From contig CAYJIR010000018.1 in NCBI GenBank assembly GCA_964370295.1, positions 1 to 42,079 on the forward strand: DNA of 42,079 bases. Direction: 5' to 3'. Below are positions 1-8,352 of this stretch, in pieces. Under the pieces are notes generated by a model, which worked only from the letters and a program-made list of their open reading frames with translations, made no database searches and was not told the origin of the DNA. The translations under genes and the position numbers were made by a program. Within the stretch, counting starts at the first letter, position 1. Every line of letters begins with the position of its first letter. This stretch comes from JAAYCI01 sp964370295 (lineage in GTDB: Bacteria; Bacillota; Clostridia; Oscillospirales; Ruminococcaceae).

Positions 1-22
1 CTTTGTTTTATATGGGGGGTTT

Positions 23-322
23 TTATCCAGCTTTGCTATGTTTACATTTCGTTGATACTAAGAAATTTTTCTGATTTATTGATTTTGGGTTTTCTGCATA
101 AACCTTTTGCTTTCTTAGCAAGAGAAGTTTCAAGCAGATACAATCTTTTAGCTTGTGGTTAAACAATAAAATATAGAGCATAAACAGGCATGAAGCGCCT
201 AATAAAACAATACCTAGCCAGCCACTGTTTTGCAAGAGATATAAATCTAAGTAAGGCACGCATATAATAAAAAGTAAAACAACAAGACAACGCTTTATAA
301 AAGAACGGATGATTTTCAACAT
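23..322 (-). CDS. Small two-helix membrane protein, function unknown
   Basis: I do not recognise a family. The start is placed at the ATG at 322, which follows a good GGAGGA ribosome binding site; an in-frame ATG further upstream has none. The 99-residue product has a basic N-terminus (KIIRSFIKR), two hydrophobic segments at about residues 10-27 and 33-50, then a basic, Cys- and Lys-rich tail, so it is probably an inner-membrane protein with positive cytoplasmic ends. It is transcribed divergently from the S24 repressor gene, and its promoter mirrors that gene's promoter, so shared control is likely. A damage-induced membrane peptide is one possibility, but that rests only on context. Confidence 0.6.
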   Translation of the reverse strand: MLKIIRSFIKRCLVVLLFIICVPYLDLYLLQNSGWLGIVLLGASCLFMLYILLFNHKLKDCICLKLLLLRKQKVYAENPKSINQKNFLVSTKCKHSKAG

Positions 323-360
323 GACGATTCCTCCGAAAAACAACTTTTTGTAGTAATTCA

Positions 361-390
361 ATAATAACACCACAAATGGTTGTTTGTCAA
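361..390 (-). promoter_or_regulatory. Promoter of the small membrane protein
   Basis: On the minus strand TTGACA (390-385) and TATTAT (366-361) are separated by 18 bases. The -35 lies in the left arm of a 9-base inverted repeat (384-392 and 418-426) whose right arm holds the -35 of the divergent repressor promoter. Confidence 0.6.
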
Positions 391-419
391 TAGAAAAACA
401 AAAATTAGATGTTTTTATA

Positions 420-447
420 TTGACAATACACTGAAAAGTAGTATAAT
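420..447 (+). promoter_or_regulatory. Consensus promoter of the S24 repressor operon
   Basis: A perfect TTGACA (420-425) and perfect TATAAT (442-447) are separated by 16 bases. A 10-base perfect palindrome, ATCGTACGAT at 455-464, sits at the expected transcription start and is a candidate autoregulatory operator. Confidence 0.75.
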
Positions 448-454
448 GAGGTTG

Positions 455-464
455 ATCGTACGAT
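455..464. promoter_or_regulatory. Candidate operator palindrome
   Basis: ATCGTACGAT is a perfect palindrome just downstream of the -10 of the repressor promoter, where binding would block initiation. It does not match the Bacillus LexA box (CGAAC-N4-GTTCG), so a lineage-specific site or another regulator is possible. Confidence 0.4.
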
Positions 465-507
465 TCTTTTGATAGAGAGCGCAGTGTTAAGGAAGGGAGC
501 AGATGCT

Positions 508-1122
508 ATGTTTGGAGAACGTTTGCGTAAACTGCGTAAAGAAAAAAAAATCACACAAGGTGACTTGGCCAATCTTTTAGGAATCTCGCAGCAAGCAGTG
601 GGCAAGTGGGAAACGGATAAATCTTTTCCGGACAGGGAAACATTGATGTATTTGGCGGACTATTTTGATGTTAGCTTGGATTCTTTGATCGGAAGAAAAG
701 ACTCAGGTTATATGGCTGTATCGCCCTACGCCCCCAATGATGAAAATCTAATACCCGTGCTGGGCAGTGTTCGTGCAGGTTATGGCTCTTTGGCGTTTGA
801 GGAAGATATGGGAAGCGCATCGGCCACTGTTAAAGATCCGCAAAATTATTTTTATCTTATTGTTAAAGGCGATTCTATGGAGCCGCGCATACATGAGGGA
901 GATTTGGCCCTTGTTCGGCGTCAGCCGGTGCTGGATGACGGAGACTTGGGCGTGGTAGTGTATGGCGAGGGTGAGGGTACCTTGAAGCGGTTCTTACGTA
1001 AGGGGAATGCGGTGGTGCTGCAACCCTTCAATCCGGCTTACGAGCCCATTATTGTGGCCGGGGAAGAACTGGAGCATTTATTTATTGCAGGAAAAGTGGT
1101 AGAGACGAAAGCGCAGTGGTAA
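508..1122 (+). CDS. LexA/CI-like S24-family autocleaving repressor
   Basis: This is a 204-residue transcription repressor. Residues 3-60 form an XRE-type helix-turn-helix (TQGDLANLLGISQQAVGKWE). Residues 82-204 are an S24/LexA peptidase domain with a putative Ala90-Gly91 cleavage site (SVRAGYG), nucleophile Ser123 in KGDSMEP and general base Lys160 in GTLKRF. The start is the ATG at 508, preceded by GGAAGGGAG; an upstream in-frame start lacks a good ribosome binding site. The XRE-type helix-turn-helix makes it more like phage CI/HdiR repressors than classical LexA. It lies 47 bases ahead of a radical SAM repair-type gene, so it probably controls that operon and derepresses it after DNA damage. 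The fold is certain; the target genes are inferred. Confidence 0.9.
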   Translation: MFGERLRKLRKEKKITQGDLANLLGISQQAVGKWETDKSFPDRETLMYLADYFDVSLDSLIGRKDSGYMAVSPYAPNDENLIPVLGSVRAGYGSLAFEEDMGSASATVKDPQNYFYLIVKGDSMEPRIHEGDLALVRRQPVLDDGDLGVVVYGEGEGTLKRFLRKGNAVVLQPFNPAYEPIIVAGEELEHLFIAGKVVETKAQW

Positions 1123-1169
1123 ACTCGATATAGCTTTATTGAAGGTTTGTTTTCCCGGGGGTAAAATAA

Positions 1170-2513
1170 GTGGAGCTTAATGATAAGTTGAAAATACTAA
1201 CCTTAGGGGCAAAATACGATGTTGCGTGTACATCGTCAGGGGCCAATCGGCGTGATGGCCAAGGGATGGGCGCTGTCTTGCCTACCGGTTGTTGTCACAG
1301 TTTTTCATCAGATGGCCGGTGTGTTTCCCTTTTGAAAGTTTTGTTGAGCAATGAGTGTATTCACGATTGCAAGTATTGTGTAAACCGAAGAAGTAATGAT
1401 TTGCCTCGCGCCACTTTCACAGCAAAAGAGCTCGCCCAGCTTACCATTCAATTTTATAGGCGTAATTATATCGAAGGGTTGTTTTTATCCAGTGGGGTTG
1501 TGAAAAATCCGGATCATACCATGGAACAAATGATTCGTGTTTTGCAATACTTGCGCACAGAATATAATTTTATGGGTTATATTCATGCCAAAGCCATTCC
1601 GGGAAGCTCGCCGGATTTGATTCATAGCTTGGGCCTATTGGCAGACCGTTTAAGCGTTAATATTGAGTTGCCTAGCGAGAAAAGTTTGCTACGATTGGCG
1701 CCAGGAAAAAGCCGCAAAGCAATTTTAGAGCCAATGGCTCAAATTCATCACGAGTGCATTCAATCTCAAAAGGACCTAGTACAATATCGACATGCTCCAA
1801 ATTTTGCGACGGCGGGCCAATCCACGCAGATGATTATTGGTGCCAGCGCAGAAACAGACTATGCAATTTTACGTCTCACGCAGGGGCTATATAAAAAGTA
1901 TTCATTAAAACGTGTGTTTTTTTCGGCATACATTCCCGTGGGAGACAGCAGATTTCTGCCAAGCCCTCAAACAGAACCGCCGTTACTGCGCGAGCATCGA
2001 CTGTACCAAGCCGATTGGCTGCTTCGCAAATATAACTTTAATGTCGAAGAAATTTTAACCGAGGAAACACCGAGTTTTAACCCATATCTAGACCCGAAAT
2101 GCAACTGGGCCATACATAATTTATCTTTTTTCCCCGTTGATATTCATAAAGCTTGCCGAGAAGAGTTGTTGCGCGTGCCGGGCATTGGCCCTACAGGTGC
2201 GCGACGAATTTTGGCCGGTAGGGCCTACGGAAAATTGGGGCTTGCAGAGTTAAAAAGGATGGGTATAGTGTTAAAACGTGCACAGTATTTCATTACCACT
2301 AAGGATAGTCGCCCAAGCTTAGCTTGCAACAAAGAGCAATTGGTTCGTGCTTTGATAGATCCCGCCGTTTTTTCGCATGGAGTGGAACAACTTAGCTTTT
2401 TCACACCGCCGTCGTTAACAGAAAGACAGCTACAATTTCCACAAGCGAATTCACAATATACGGGTTATGAAGCGAGTATGGAGGCTGTAAAATGTCTGGC
2501 ACAGGCTTTGTGA
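1170..2513 (+). CDS. Putative DNA modification/repair radical SAM protein
   Basis: This 447-residue protein belongs to the SplB-like radical SAM group described as putative DNA modification/repair radical SAM (TIGR03916 type). The 4Fe-4S/SAM motif is C63-x3-C67-x2-C70 (CIHDCKYC). A C-terminal helix-hairpin-helix (RVPGIGPTGARRI, about residues 335-350) suggests DNA binding. The start is a GTG at 1170 after a G-rich site. It overlaps the next gene by 22 bases, and the two families are known to occur as a pair in many Clostridia. The substrate is unknown; photoproduct repair like spore photoproduct lyase is one possibility. Placement behind an S24 repressor supports a damage-response role. Confidence 0.88.
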   Translation: MELNDKLKILTLGAKYDVACTSSGANRRDGQGMGAVLPTGCCHSFSSDGRCVSLLKVLLSNECIHDCKYCVNRRSNDLPRATFTAKELAQLTIQFYRRNYIEGLFLSSGVVKNPDHTMEQMIRVLQYLRTEYNFMGYIHAKAIPGSSPDLIHSLGLLADRLSVNIELPSEKSLLRLAPGKSRKAILEPMAQIHHECIQSQKDLVQYRHAPNFATAGQSTQMIIGASAETDYAILRLTQGLYKKYSLKRVFFSAYIPVGDSRFLPSPQTEPPLLREHRLYQADWLLRKYNFNVEEILTEETPSFNPYLDPKCNWAIHNLSFFPVDIHKACREELLRVPGIGPTGARRILAGRAYGKLGLAELKRMGIVLKRAQYFITTKDSRPSLACNKEQLVRALIDPAVFSHGVEQLSFFTPPSLTERQLQFPQANSQYTGYEASMEAVKCLAQAL

Positions 2514-3334
2514 TGCCGCCCAAAGCTACATTGGAATATATATACGATGGCAGTTTCTCCGGTTTTTTATGTTGTGTATTTGAAAGCGTGTACGCAAATG
2601 AAGTGCCATCTGCTATACATACGGCACAGTTGGCACCTGTGAGTTTATTTCAGCAAAAACTAGTAGAAACAGACCCGGAAAAAGCGCAGAGAGTTGCAAA
2701 GTCTATTCCGTGCAAACTTACAAAAAGAGCAGTTGAACTTTTGAAAACTTGTTTTCTATCGTATTTGCCGGAAAAAGAAATATATATGCTTCGTTTTTTG
2801 CTACGAGGATATCAAGAGGGCGCCTCATTTATGGGGCAACTGGGACACGAAGACCTTGCCCCATTGTTAAAAGCGGAAAAGCATCTTTTAAACGAAGCAC
2901 ATCTTCTAAAAGGGTTTATTCGTTTTCAAGACAGCAATGGGTATTTACTGTCTACCATCACCCCGAAAAACTTCATTTTGCCTTTTGTTGCTCCTCATTT
3001 TATGGCACGGCTTTCACAAGAATCCTTTTTAATATTTGATAAAACGCATGAAGCCGCTTTCGTTTATGAAAAGAACCAAGGGCGCGTGATTCCCTTAACT
3101 GGTCTTGTTAAAAATCCAAGCTCTGCCGATCCATATGAAGGGCTTTGGAAGCTTTTCTACCATAGTGTAAGTATAGAGGAGCGTGAAAATGAGCGTTGCC
3201 GCCGAAACAATATGCCGAAGAGATATTGGGGAAATATGACGGAGATGAGTGAATTAACAAAGAAAGAATCACTTTTATGTTATGAAAAAGAGGACAAATT
3301 CTTAGCCTTGAAAACAAAAAAACAATGTTTGTAA
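2492..3334 (+). CDS. Partner DNA metabolism protein of the radical SAM enzyme (TIGR03915 type)
   Basis: This 280-residue protein matches the family encoded next to, or fused with, the radical SAM repair protein and sometimes fused to uracil-DNA glycosylase. Family signs are the N-terminal YIYDGSFSGFLCCVFE, the central MLRFLLRGYQEG, and the C-terminal NNMPKRYWGNMTEM. No catalytic motif is recognisable, so its biochemical role is open. A good GGAGG site precedes the ATG at 2492 inside the upstream gene, giving translational coupling. The region at about 180-240 carries the conserved RRNNMPKRYW block usual for the family. Confidence 0.85.
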   Translation: MSGTGFVMPPKATLEYIYDGSFSGFLCCVFESVYANEVPSAIHTAQLAPVSLFQQKLVETDPEKAQRVAKSIPCKLTKRAVELLKTCFLSYLPEKEIYMLRFLLRGYQEGASFMGQLGHEDLAPLLKAEKHLLNEAHLLKGFIRFQDSNGYLLSTITPKNFILPFVAPHFMARLSQESFLIFDKTHEAAFVYEKNQGRVIPLTGLVKNPSSADPYEGLWKLFYHSVSIEERENERCRRNNMPKRYWGNMTEMSELTKKESLLCYEKEDKFLALKTKKQCL

Positions 3335-3355
3335 AATGAGTGTCTTATTACATTT

Positions 3356-4813
3356 CTATTGTGAAAGGGCATGTTCGTCCACATATACACTCACACTGCC
3401 GTCGCGTGTGGGAAAATTGGCACAACCATCACTTTCTACTTGTATTTTACTCTGGCAGTTTCCAAGGCAATCTATGAGCGTTTTGCCTACAAAAGATGAT
3501 CCCATACACATGCGGATACTACCACCTTTGCCATCGGTTAGAACAACAGCAAGTCCTGAATGAGGGTGTAGCTTATCGCCCAAACGTGTAAATCCCACGA
3601 TATTTGCGTCGTTAAAATAATCGATTTGTTCGCCATAGGCTAATTTGCTTCGCACCTGTAGCAGTTTTTCCAAACCGTGTCCTACCGGTGCAATGCCATT
3701 ATTTTTAACACCATATAAATCGCCGTAAAATACACAGGGCAAACCTTCTTCCCTAAGCAATGTAAGGGCATAGGCGTGTAGTTTAAACCAACCATCTACC
3801 CAACTTTGTAGGGCTTGTCCAGGCTGTGTATCATGGTTATCTACCAAGGTGACCGCTCGCTTAGGGCGATGTTTTACCAAAGTATCATCAAACAATCTTC
3901 TTAAATCGAACTGGCCGCTGCTCGTGGATGCCTTATGTAAATTGTAGTGTAGTGGTACGTCAAAAAGACGCATGCTGTGGCCTGTTTTGTCTAAAAAATA
4001 TAAAAGTGCCGAAAGATTTTGATTCCAATATTCGCCCACAGCAAACAGGTCTTTTCCTGCGTGATTGCGCATTTCTAAAACCCAGTCCATTAATTTAGGA
4101 AAATTAATATGCTTTACGGCATCCAATCTAAAACCATCAACGCCAGTGAAATCTAAGTACCACTTCCCCCAGAAGAGAAGTTCAGCATACGTTTCAGGAT
4201 TGTGCATGTCTAAATCAGCGCCCATCAAATAGTCGAAATTTCCATTTTCAAGGTCTACTTGATCTTCCCAGTGCTTTCCTTCAAACAGGTAAAGTGCTTT
4301 TTGGCTCGTGCGGGCATCCCAATCGCAACCATCAAAATGGGTGTGGTTCCAAGTGAAATTGGAATATTTCCCCTGTCGATTTTGAAAGGTGAATTTTGTA
4401 TAGGCTTCGATTTCCCTCTTTCCAATTTGATGGTTTCTGTTGGTTAGATCATACACATTGGCACAAACGCATTCGGTGCTATCTGCACCAATTCTATGGT
4501 TAAATACAACATCGGCATGCACCAGAATATTCAATGAGTGTAAGGCTTGGATGGCTTTTAAATATTCGTCTTTGCTTCCATATTTTGTGGGTATGCTTCC
4601 TTTTTGATCGAACTCACCCAAATCGTACATGTCGTAAACACCGTATCCCACGTCTTCTTGTCCACCGGCCCCTTTATACGCAGGCGGCAGCCAAACATCG
4701 GTGAAGCCAAGATGTTTTAGCGAGGGAGCTTTTTGGGCTACCTCTTGCCAAAAGAGGCTATTTGTCGGCAAATACCATTCGAAAAATTGAATCATGCAAC
4801 GGTTCTCTTTCAT
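3356..4813 (-). CDS. Cytoplasmic alpha-amylase, GH13 subfamily 5 type
   Basis: A 485-residue glycoside hydrolase that cleaves internal alpha-1,4 bonds of glycogen or maltodextrins. No signal peptide is present, so it acts in the cytoplasm. GH13 landmarks are DVVFNH (101-106), the nucleophile Asp231 in GFRLDAVKH, the acid/base Glu261 in VGEYW and Asp328 in DNHDTQ. The N-terminus (MIQFFEWYLP) is characteristic of intracellular AmyA/AmyS enzymes. The ATG follows a perfect AGGAGG. It converges with the upstream repair gene, leaving 21 bases between the stop codons. The 5' leader begins with a stem-loop (see 4833-4866). Confidence 0.93.
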   Translation of the reverse strand: MKENRCMIQFFEWYLPTNSLFWQEVAQKAPSLKHLGFTDVWLPPAYKGAGGQEDVGYGVYDMYDLGEFDQKGSIPTKYGSKDEYLKAIQALHSLNILVHADVVFNHRIGADSTECVCANVYDLTNRNHQIGKREIEAYTKFTFQNRQGKYSNFTWNHTHFDGCDWDARTSQKALYLFEGKHWEDQVDLENGNFDYLMGADLDMHNPETYAELLFWGKWYLDFTGVDGFRLDAVKHINFPKLMDWVLEMRNHAGKDLFAVGEYWNQNLSALLYFLDKTGHSMRLFDVPLHYNLHKASTSSGQFDLRRLFDDTLVKHRPKRAVTLVDNHDTQPGQALQSWVDGWFKLHAYALTLLREEGLPCVFYGDLYGVKNNGIAPVGHGLEKLLQVRSKLAYGEQIDYFNDANIVGFTRLGDKLHPHSGLAVVLTDGKGGSIRMCMGSSFVGKTLIDCLGNCQSKIQVESDGCANFPTRDGSVSVYVDEHALSQ

Positions 4814-4832
4814 CGTAACCTCCTAATATGTT

Positions 4833-4866
4833 AAAGGGCGGACCCATTTTTGAGGTGTCGCCCTTT
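4833..4866 (-). promoter_or_regulatory. Stem-loop at the 5' end of the amylase leader
   Basis: AAAGGGCG (4833-4840) pairs with CGCCCTTT (4859-4866). Read on the plus strand it is followed by a T-run and looks like an intrinsic terminator. Read on the minus strand it would be the first thing in the amylase transcript, 13 bases before the AGGAGG site. It could terminate opposing transcription, protect the mRNA 5' end, or end read-through from the antiporter gene. Confidence 0.5.
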
Positions 4867-4873
4867 TTTTGTT

Positions 4874-4900
4874 ATTGTACAATGTAAGGAATCTTTTCAA
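4874..4900 (-). promoter_or_regulatory. Candidate promoter of the amylase gene
   Basis: Minus-strand TTGAAA (4900-4895) and TACAAT (4879-4874) are separated by 15 bases, slightly short. This would start transcription at about 4867, just before the leader stem-loop. Confidence 0.4.
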
Positions 4901-4939
4901 TCAGGGTGATTCACTTTAAAGGATATACATTTGGAAGTG

Positions 4940-4980
4940 ATGAAATTGAATCAACCCTTGCAGGGTTCATTCAATTTCAT
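4940..4980. repeat. 19-base near-perfect inverted repeat
   Basis: The arms 4940-4958 and 4962-4980 are complementary except at one position, with a 3-base TGC loop (…AACCCT-TGC-AGGGTT…). There is no T-run on either side, so it is not a standard terminator. It lies downstream of the antiporter stop codon and may be a REP-like or MITE-like genomic repeat, or a 3'-end mRNA stabiliser. I find no second copy in the window. Confidence 0.7.
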
Positions 4981-5088
4981 GATGTATTGCCTTCTTAGCG
5001 AAAGGGTAAGGCTTTTGTTATAAAACTAGACCAAACAAAGAGTCCTACGGGCATTCAGTGTAGAATAGCTGATGGTTTGTATAGAGCG

Positions 5089-6621
5089 CTATTTTGTGCG
5101 TGCTTCCTCTGTTTCAGCAGGCGCATCTTTTGGCAATTTTTTAAAGAAGAGCAAGAATAATCCCCCCAGCACAGCCAAAGATACCAGCATGGCCAAAACT
5201 CCGTTTTGCGTAAAACCGACAATCAGGTAACCCACCAAACAAGATGAAGCCACTACAAGAGCATAAGGGATTTGGGTGCTTACATGTGTCACATGGTTGC
5301 ATTGCGCTCCTGCCGATGCCATGATGGTGGTGTCGGAGATGGGAGAAATATGGTCACCACAAACGGCACCGGCCAACACGGCAGCAATACAAATCACCAG
5401 CAGGGGATCTGTTTCTGCAAAAACATCGGTGACAATCGGTATTAAAATACCAAAAGATCCCCATGATGTTCCTGTGGAGAAAGCAAGCCCCAAAGCAATT
5501 AAAAAGAGCAAAGCAGGAAATAAACTGGCCAAGGTGGACGAATTGCCCAGTACAGAGCTAACATATCCGCCGGCATCTAAATAATCCCGGCATATGCCTC
5601 CCAGGGTCCACGCAAGCGCCAGCACCAAAATGGGCGGTACCATAGCCCGAAAACCGGCGGGAAAACAAGCTGTGAACTCTGTGAACGAAAGGATTTTCCG
5701 AGGGATATAAAGCAAAAATGTGAACACTAAGGCAAAGAACGAGCCCAAAACCAGCCCCATAGAGGCATTGCTGTTTGCAAAGGCATCTATAAAGGAAATG
5801 CCCTCGCCATTAAAAAAACCACCTGTATAAATAAGGCCCAATACACAAAATGCAATTAAGGCTACCACTGGCAATACTAAATCTAGCACAGACCCCGAAC
5901 CGGAAACCACTTGGGCATCTTCGTTTTCGTAGTCATTCTTTCCGCTGAATAGATCTCCCTTTTGAGCGGCCTCTTCATGTTTTTTCATCGGCCCAAAATC
6001 TCTTCCGGTTACAGAGATGGTGACCACCATAAGTAAGGTGAGCCAAGCATATAAATTGTATGGAATGGTTTGTAAAAAGAGGGAAAAGCCATCGCCGGAA
6101 GTATAGCCTGTAACGGCGGCTGCCCAAGATGAAATAGGCGCGATGATGCATACGGGTGCCGCTGTGGCATCTATGATATAGGCAAGTTTTGCGCGTGATA
6201 TATTTAATTTATCGGTTACAGGACGCATCACACTGCCTACGGTAAGACAATTGAAATAGTCGTCTACAAAAATAAGTGCACCCAAACCAAAGGTAGCCAA
6301 AGAAGCTCCGCGCTTTGTGTGGATATGCTTTTGGGCAAAACGACCATAGGCGGCGCTGCCGCCTGCACGATTCATCAAAACCACAATAATACCTAAGAAA
6401 ACAAGGAAGATAAGTATGCCGATATTCCATGCATCGCCCAGCCTTTCCATCAAGACTTGGAATACCATTTCTACCGTACCCATGAATGAGAAGTTTGTGT
6501 AAAGAGCCGCTCCGGCCAAGATGCCGATGAATAAAGATAGGTAAACCTCTTTCGTGATAAGCGCTAAGGTGATGGCAATCAATGGCGCCAGCAGTGCCCA
6601 AAAAGTACCCACAAATTCCAT
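5089..6621 (-). CDS. NhaC-family Na+/H+ antiporter
   Basis: A 510-residue polytopic membrane protein of the NhaC/ArsB-like ion transporter group, which exchanges sodium for protons or, in some members, amino acids or dicarboxylates. At least ten hydrophobic segments are visible. Family signs are IFVDDYFNCLTVGSVMRP (about 117-134), ISSWAAAVTGYTSG (163-176), FSTGTSWGSFGILIP near 385, and AVCGDHISPISDTTIMASAGAQC near 415-440. The ATG is preceded by AAGGAGATC. It is probably a single-gene unit; the substrate cannot be fixed from sequence alone. Confidence 0.88.
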   Translation of the reverse strand: MEFVGTFWALLAPLIAITLALITKEVYLSLFIGILAGAALYTNFSFMGTVEMVFQVLMERLGDAWNIGILIFLVFLGIIVVLMNRAGGSAAYGRFAQKHIHTKRGASLATFGLGALIFVDDYFNCLTVGSVMRPVTDKLNISRAKLAYIIDATAAPVCIIAPISSWAAAVTGYTSGDGFSLFLQTIPYNLYAWLTLLMVVTISVTGRDFGPMKKHEEAAQKGDLFSGKNDYENEDAQVVSGSGSVLDLVLPVVALIAFCVLGLIYTGGFFNGEGISFIDAFANSNASMGLVLGSFFALVFTFLLYIPRKILSFTEFTACFPAGFRAMVPPILVLALAWTLGGICRDYLDAGGYVSSVLGNSSTLASLFPALLFLIALGLAFSTGTSWGSFGILIPIVTDVFAETDPLLVICIAAVLAGAVCGDHISPISDTTIMASAGAQCNHVTHVSTQIPYALVVASSCLVGYLIVGFTQNGVLAMLVSLAVLGGLFLLFFKKLPKDAPAETEEARTK

Positions 6622-6743
6622 ATTAGTGATCTCCTTCTTTCCTTATGTTATTCCGAATATATTTATGTGGATGTTTATTGCTTACTGGACTGTTAGATAG
6701 AAGAGAAAAGAAAAAATGCATATATTTGGCAGGTAAAGGCAAA

Positions 6744-8297
6744 CTATAGGAATGGGGATAACAGCTTTGCTGCTATCTGTATAAGTCGAACATGAAAAGG
6801 TATTTGCGTGGCCTCTTGCCAGCTTACTTCAGAGGCATCTTTAAAACAATCTACAAGATCATGCTTTATGTTTCTGATAATGGAACCACCATAGAACACC
6901 ACCGAGTTTTCAAAATGGAGATAAAAACTTCGATAATCCATGTTTGCCGTTCCGACAATGGCCGTTTTGTCATCTGACACATACATTTTGGCGTGATTAA
7001 AACCCGGTGTATATTCGAAAATACGTACCCCATTTTCCAGCAAAATGGGATAGTAACTTCTACTAATCCAGTAAATGGTGCGTTTGTCTGGAATGCCCGG
7101 TGTTAATAAGCGTACATCTACGCCACTCTTGGCGGCAAGACAAAGAGCCGAAATCATTTCATGGTCTAATATAAGATAGGGTGTGGAAATGTACACATAG
7201 TCTGTGGCTTGCGTGATGGTGTTTAGATAGGCATTTTCTGAAATGTTTTCCGTGTCTAGTGGAGAATCCCAATAGGGTTGTACATAGCCGTGTCCCAAGC
7301 TAAGCATTGTGAATGGTTCTGGTTCCGGCAAAAATTTTGGGATGTCGCTTACCGTCCCTGTGACAAAATCCCATCCTATTAAGAAAATACCGGCAAGGCT
7401 TGCAGCCGCTTCACCACGCACCATAACGGCGGTGTCTTTCCATTGGCCAAAACGTACTTTTGCGTTGATGTATTCATCGGCAAAATTAATTCCGCCGGAA
7501 AAACCAACCTTGCCATCTATTACTGAAATTTTGCTGTGGTCACGGTGGTTAAGCATGGCATAATCGGACACGTGTGCAGTGAAAGCCACTGGGCTGAAAA
7601 CTGCGCACTGAATGCCCATGGCGCGTAAAGTTTCGGGATAATCCTCGGGCAAGGTAAGCAAGCAACCAAAACCGTCCCACATGATACGCACATCCACGCC
7701 CTCGGCTACTTTCTGCTTTAAAATTTCGAGCGTACGTCCTAGCATCTCCCCTTCTTCTATGATATAGTAGCGCATAAAAATATAATTTTTCGCTTTTTGA
7801 ATTTCCTGCAGAAAATCTTCGAAAAAATCTTCACCTAAGGGGTAGTAACTTACACCATCGGCCGGATATACAGGGCTTTTCCCCATCTGTAAGAGATAGT
7901 TTGCATTGCGATGCAGCATTACGTTATCTGCTTCGAGCGCTTGCATCACACGCTCGTTTTGTGGCAAGGCCAAAGCCACATTCTGCGTGGCGATTTCCAT
8001 TTGCCTTAGGCGTTTTTTGGGTACCGTTCGATGCCCCCACATCAAGTAGAATAACACACCAACAACCGGTAGGAGGACGAACATCATCAGCCACACCAAT
8101 TTATATGCCGGGTTTAGATCGTCACTGCTAAGTAAAAAAAACATTACCAGCGCAGAAAAAATGGTGATGATGGTGTAGCCGGCTATGCCCCAATTAGCCA
8201 AAAGGATCATCAAAACAGCGAAAAACAGAACCTGTAAAAGTGCTACAATAATCACAGCAAATCTTTTTGAAAAAATCACACGTTTCAAAAAAATCAT
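6744..8297 (-). CDS. cls: Cardiolipin synthase (phospholipase D superfamily)
   Basis: A 517-residue membrane enzyme that condenses two phosphatidylglycerol molecules into cardiolipin and glycerol. Three N-terminal hydrophobic segments (about 12-35, 39-57 and 66-87) precede two PLD domains. The first HKD motif is H254, K256, D261 in HSKISVIDG; the second is H435, K437, D442 in HAKMYVSDD. Length and layout are typical of bacterial Cls. The ribosome binding site AAGGGGATTG precedes the ATG. The cyclophilin lipoprotein lies 55 bases upstream in the same direction, so the two may be co-transcribed. Confidence 0.95.
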   Translation of the reverse strand: MIFLKRVIFSKRFAVIIVALLQVLFFAVLMILLANWGIAGYTIITIFSALVMFFLLSSDDLNPAYKLVWLMMFVLLPVVGVLFYLMWGHRTVPKKRLRQMEIATQNVALALPQNERVMQALEADNVMLHRNANYLLQMGKSPVYPADGVSYYPLGEDFFEDFLQEIQKAKNYIFMRYYIIEEGEMLGRTLEILKQKVAEGVDVRIMWDGFGCLLTLPEDYPETLRAMGIQCAVFSPVAFTAHVSDYAMLNHRDHSKISVIDGKVGFSGGINFADEYINAKVRFGQWKDTAVMVRGEAAASLAGIFLIGWDFVTGTVSDIPKFLPEPEPFTMLSLGHGYVQPYWDSPLDTENISENAYLNTITQATDYVYISTPYLILDHEMISALCLAAKSGVDVRLLTPGIPDKRTIYWISRSYYPILLENGVRIFEYTPGFNHAKMYVSDDKTAIVGTANMDYRSFYLHFENSVVFYGGSIIRNIKHDLVDCFKDASEVSWQEATQIPFHVRLIQIAAKLLSPFL

Positions 8298-8352
8298 TGA
8301 ACAATCCCCTTTTTAAATTTTGCGTGACTTTTATTCTCTTTGGTTTCTTTGT

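Noticed and set aside
4833..4872. 3' end of a T-box leader (GGGCGGACC with a terminator-like hairpin)
   Set aside because: It is on the strand without a downstream gene and lacks the conserved T-box bulge sequence.
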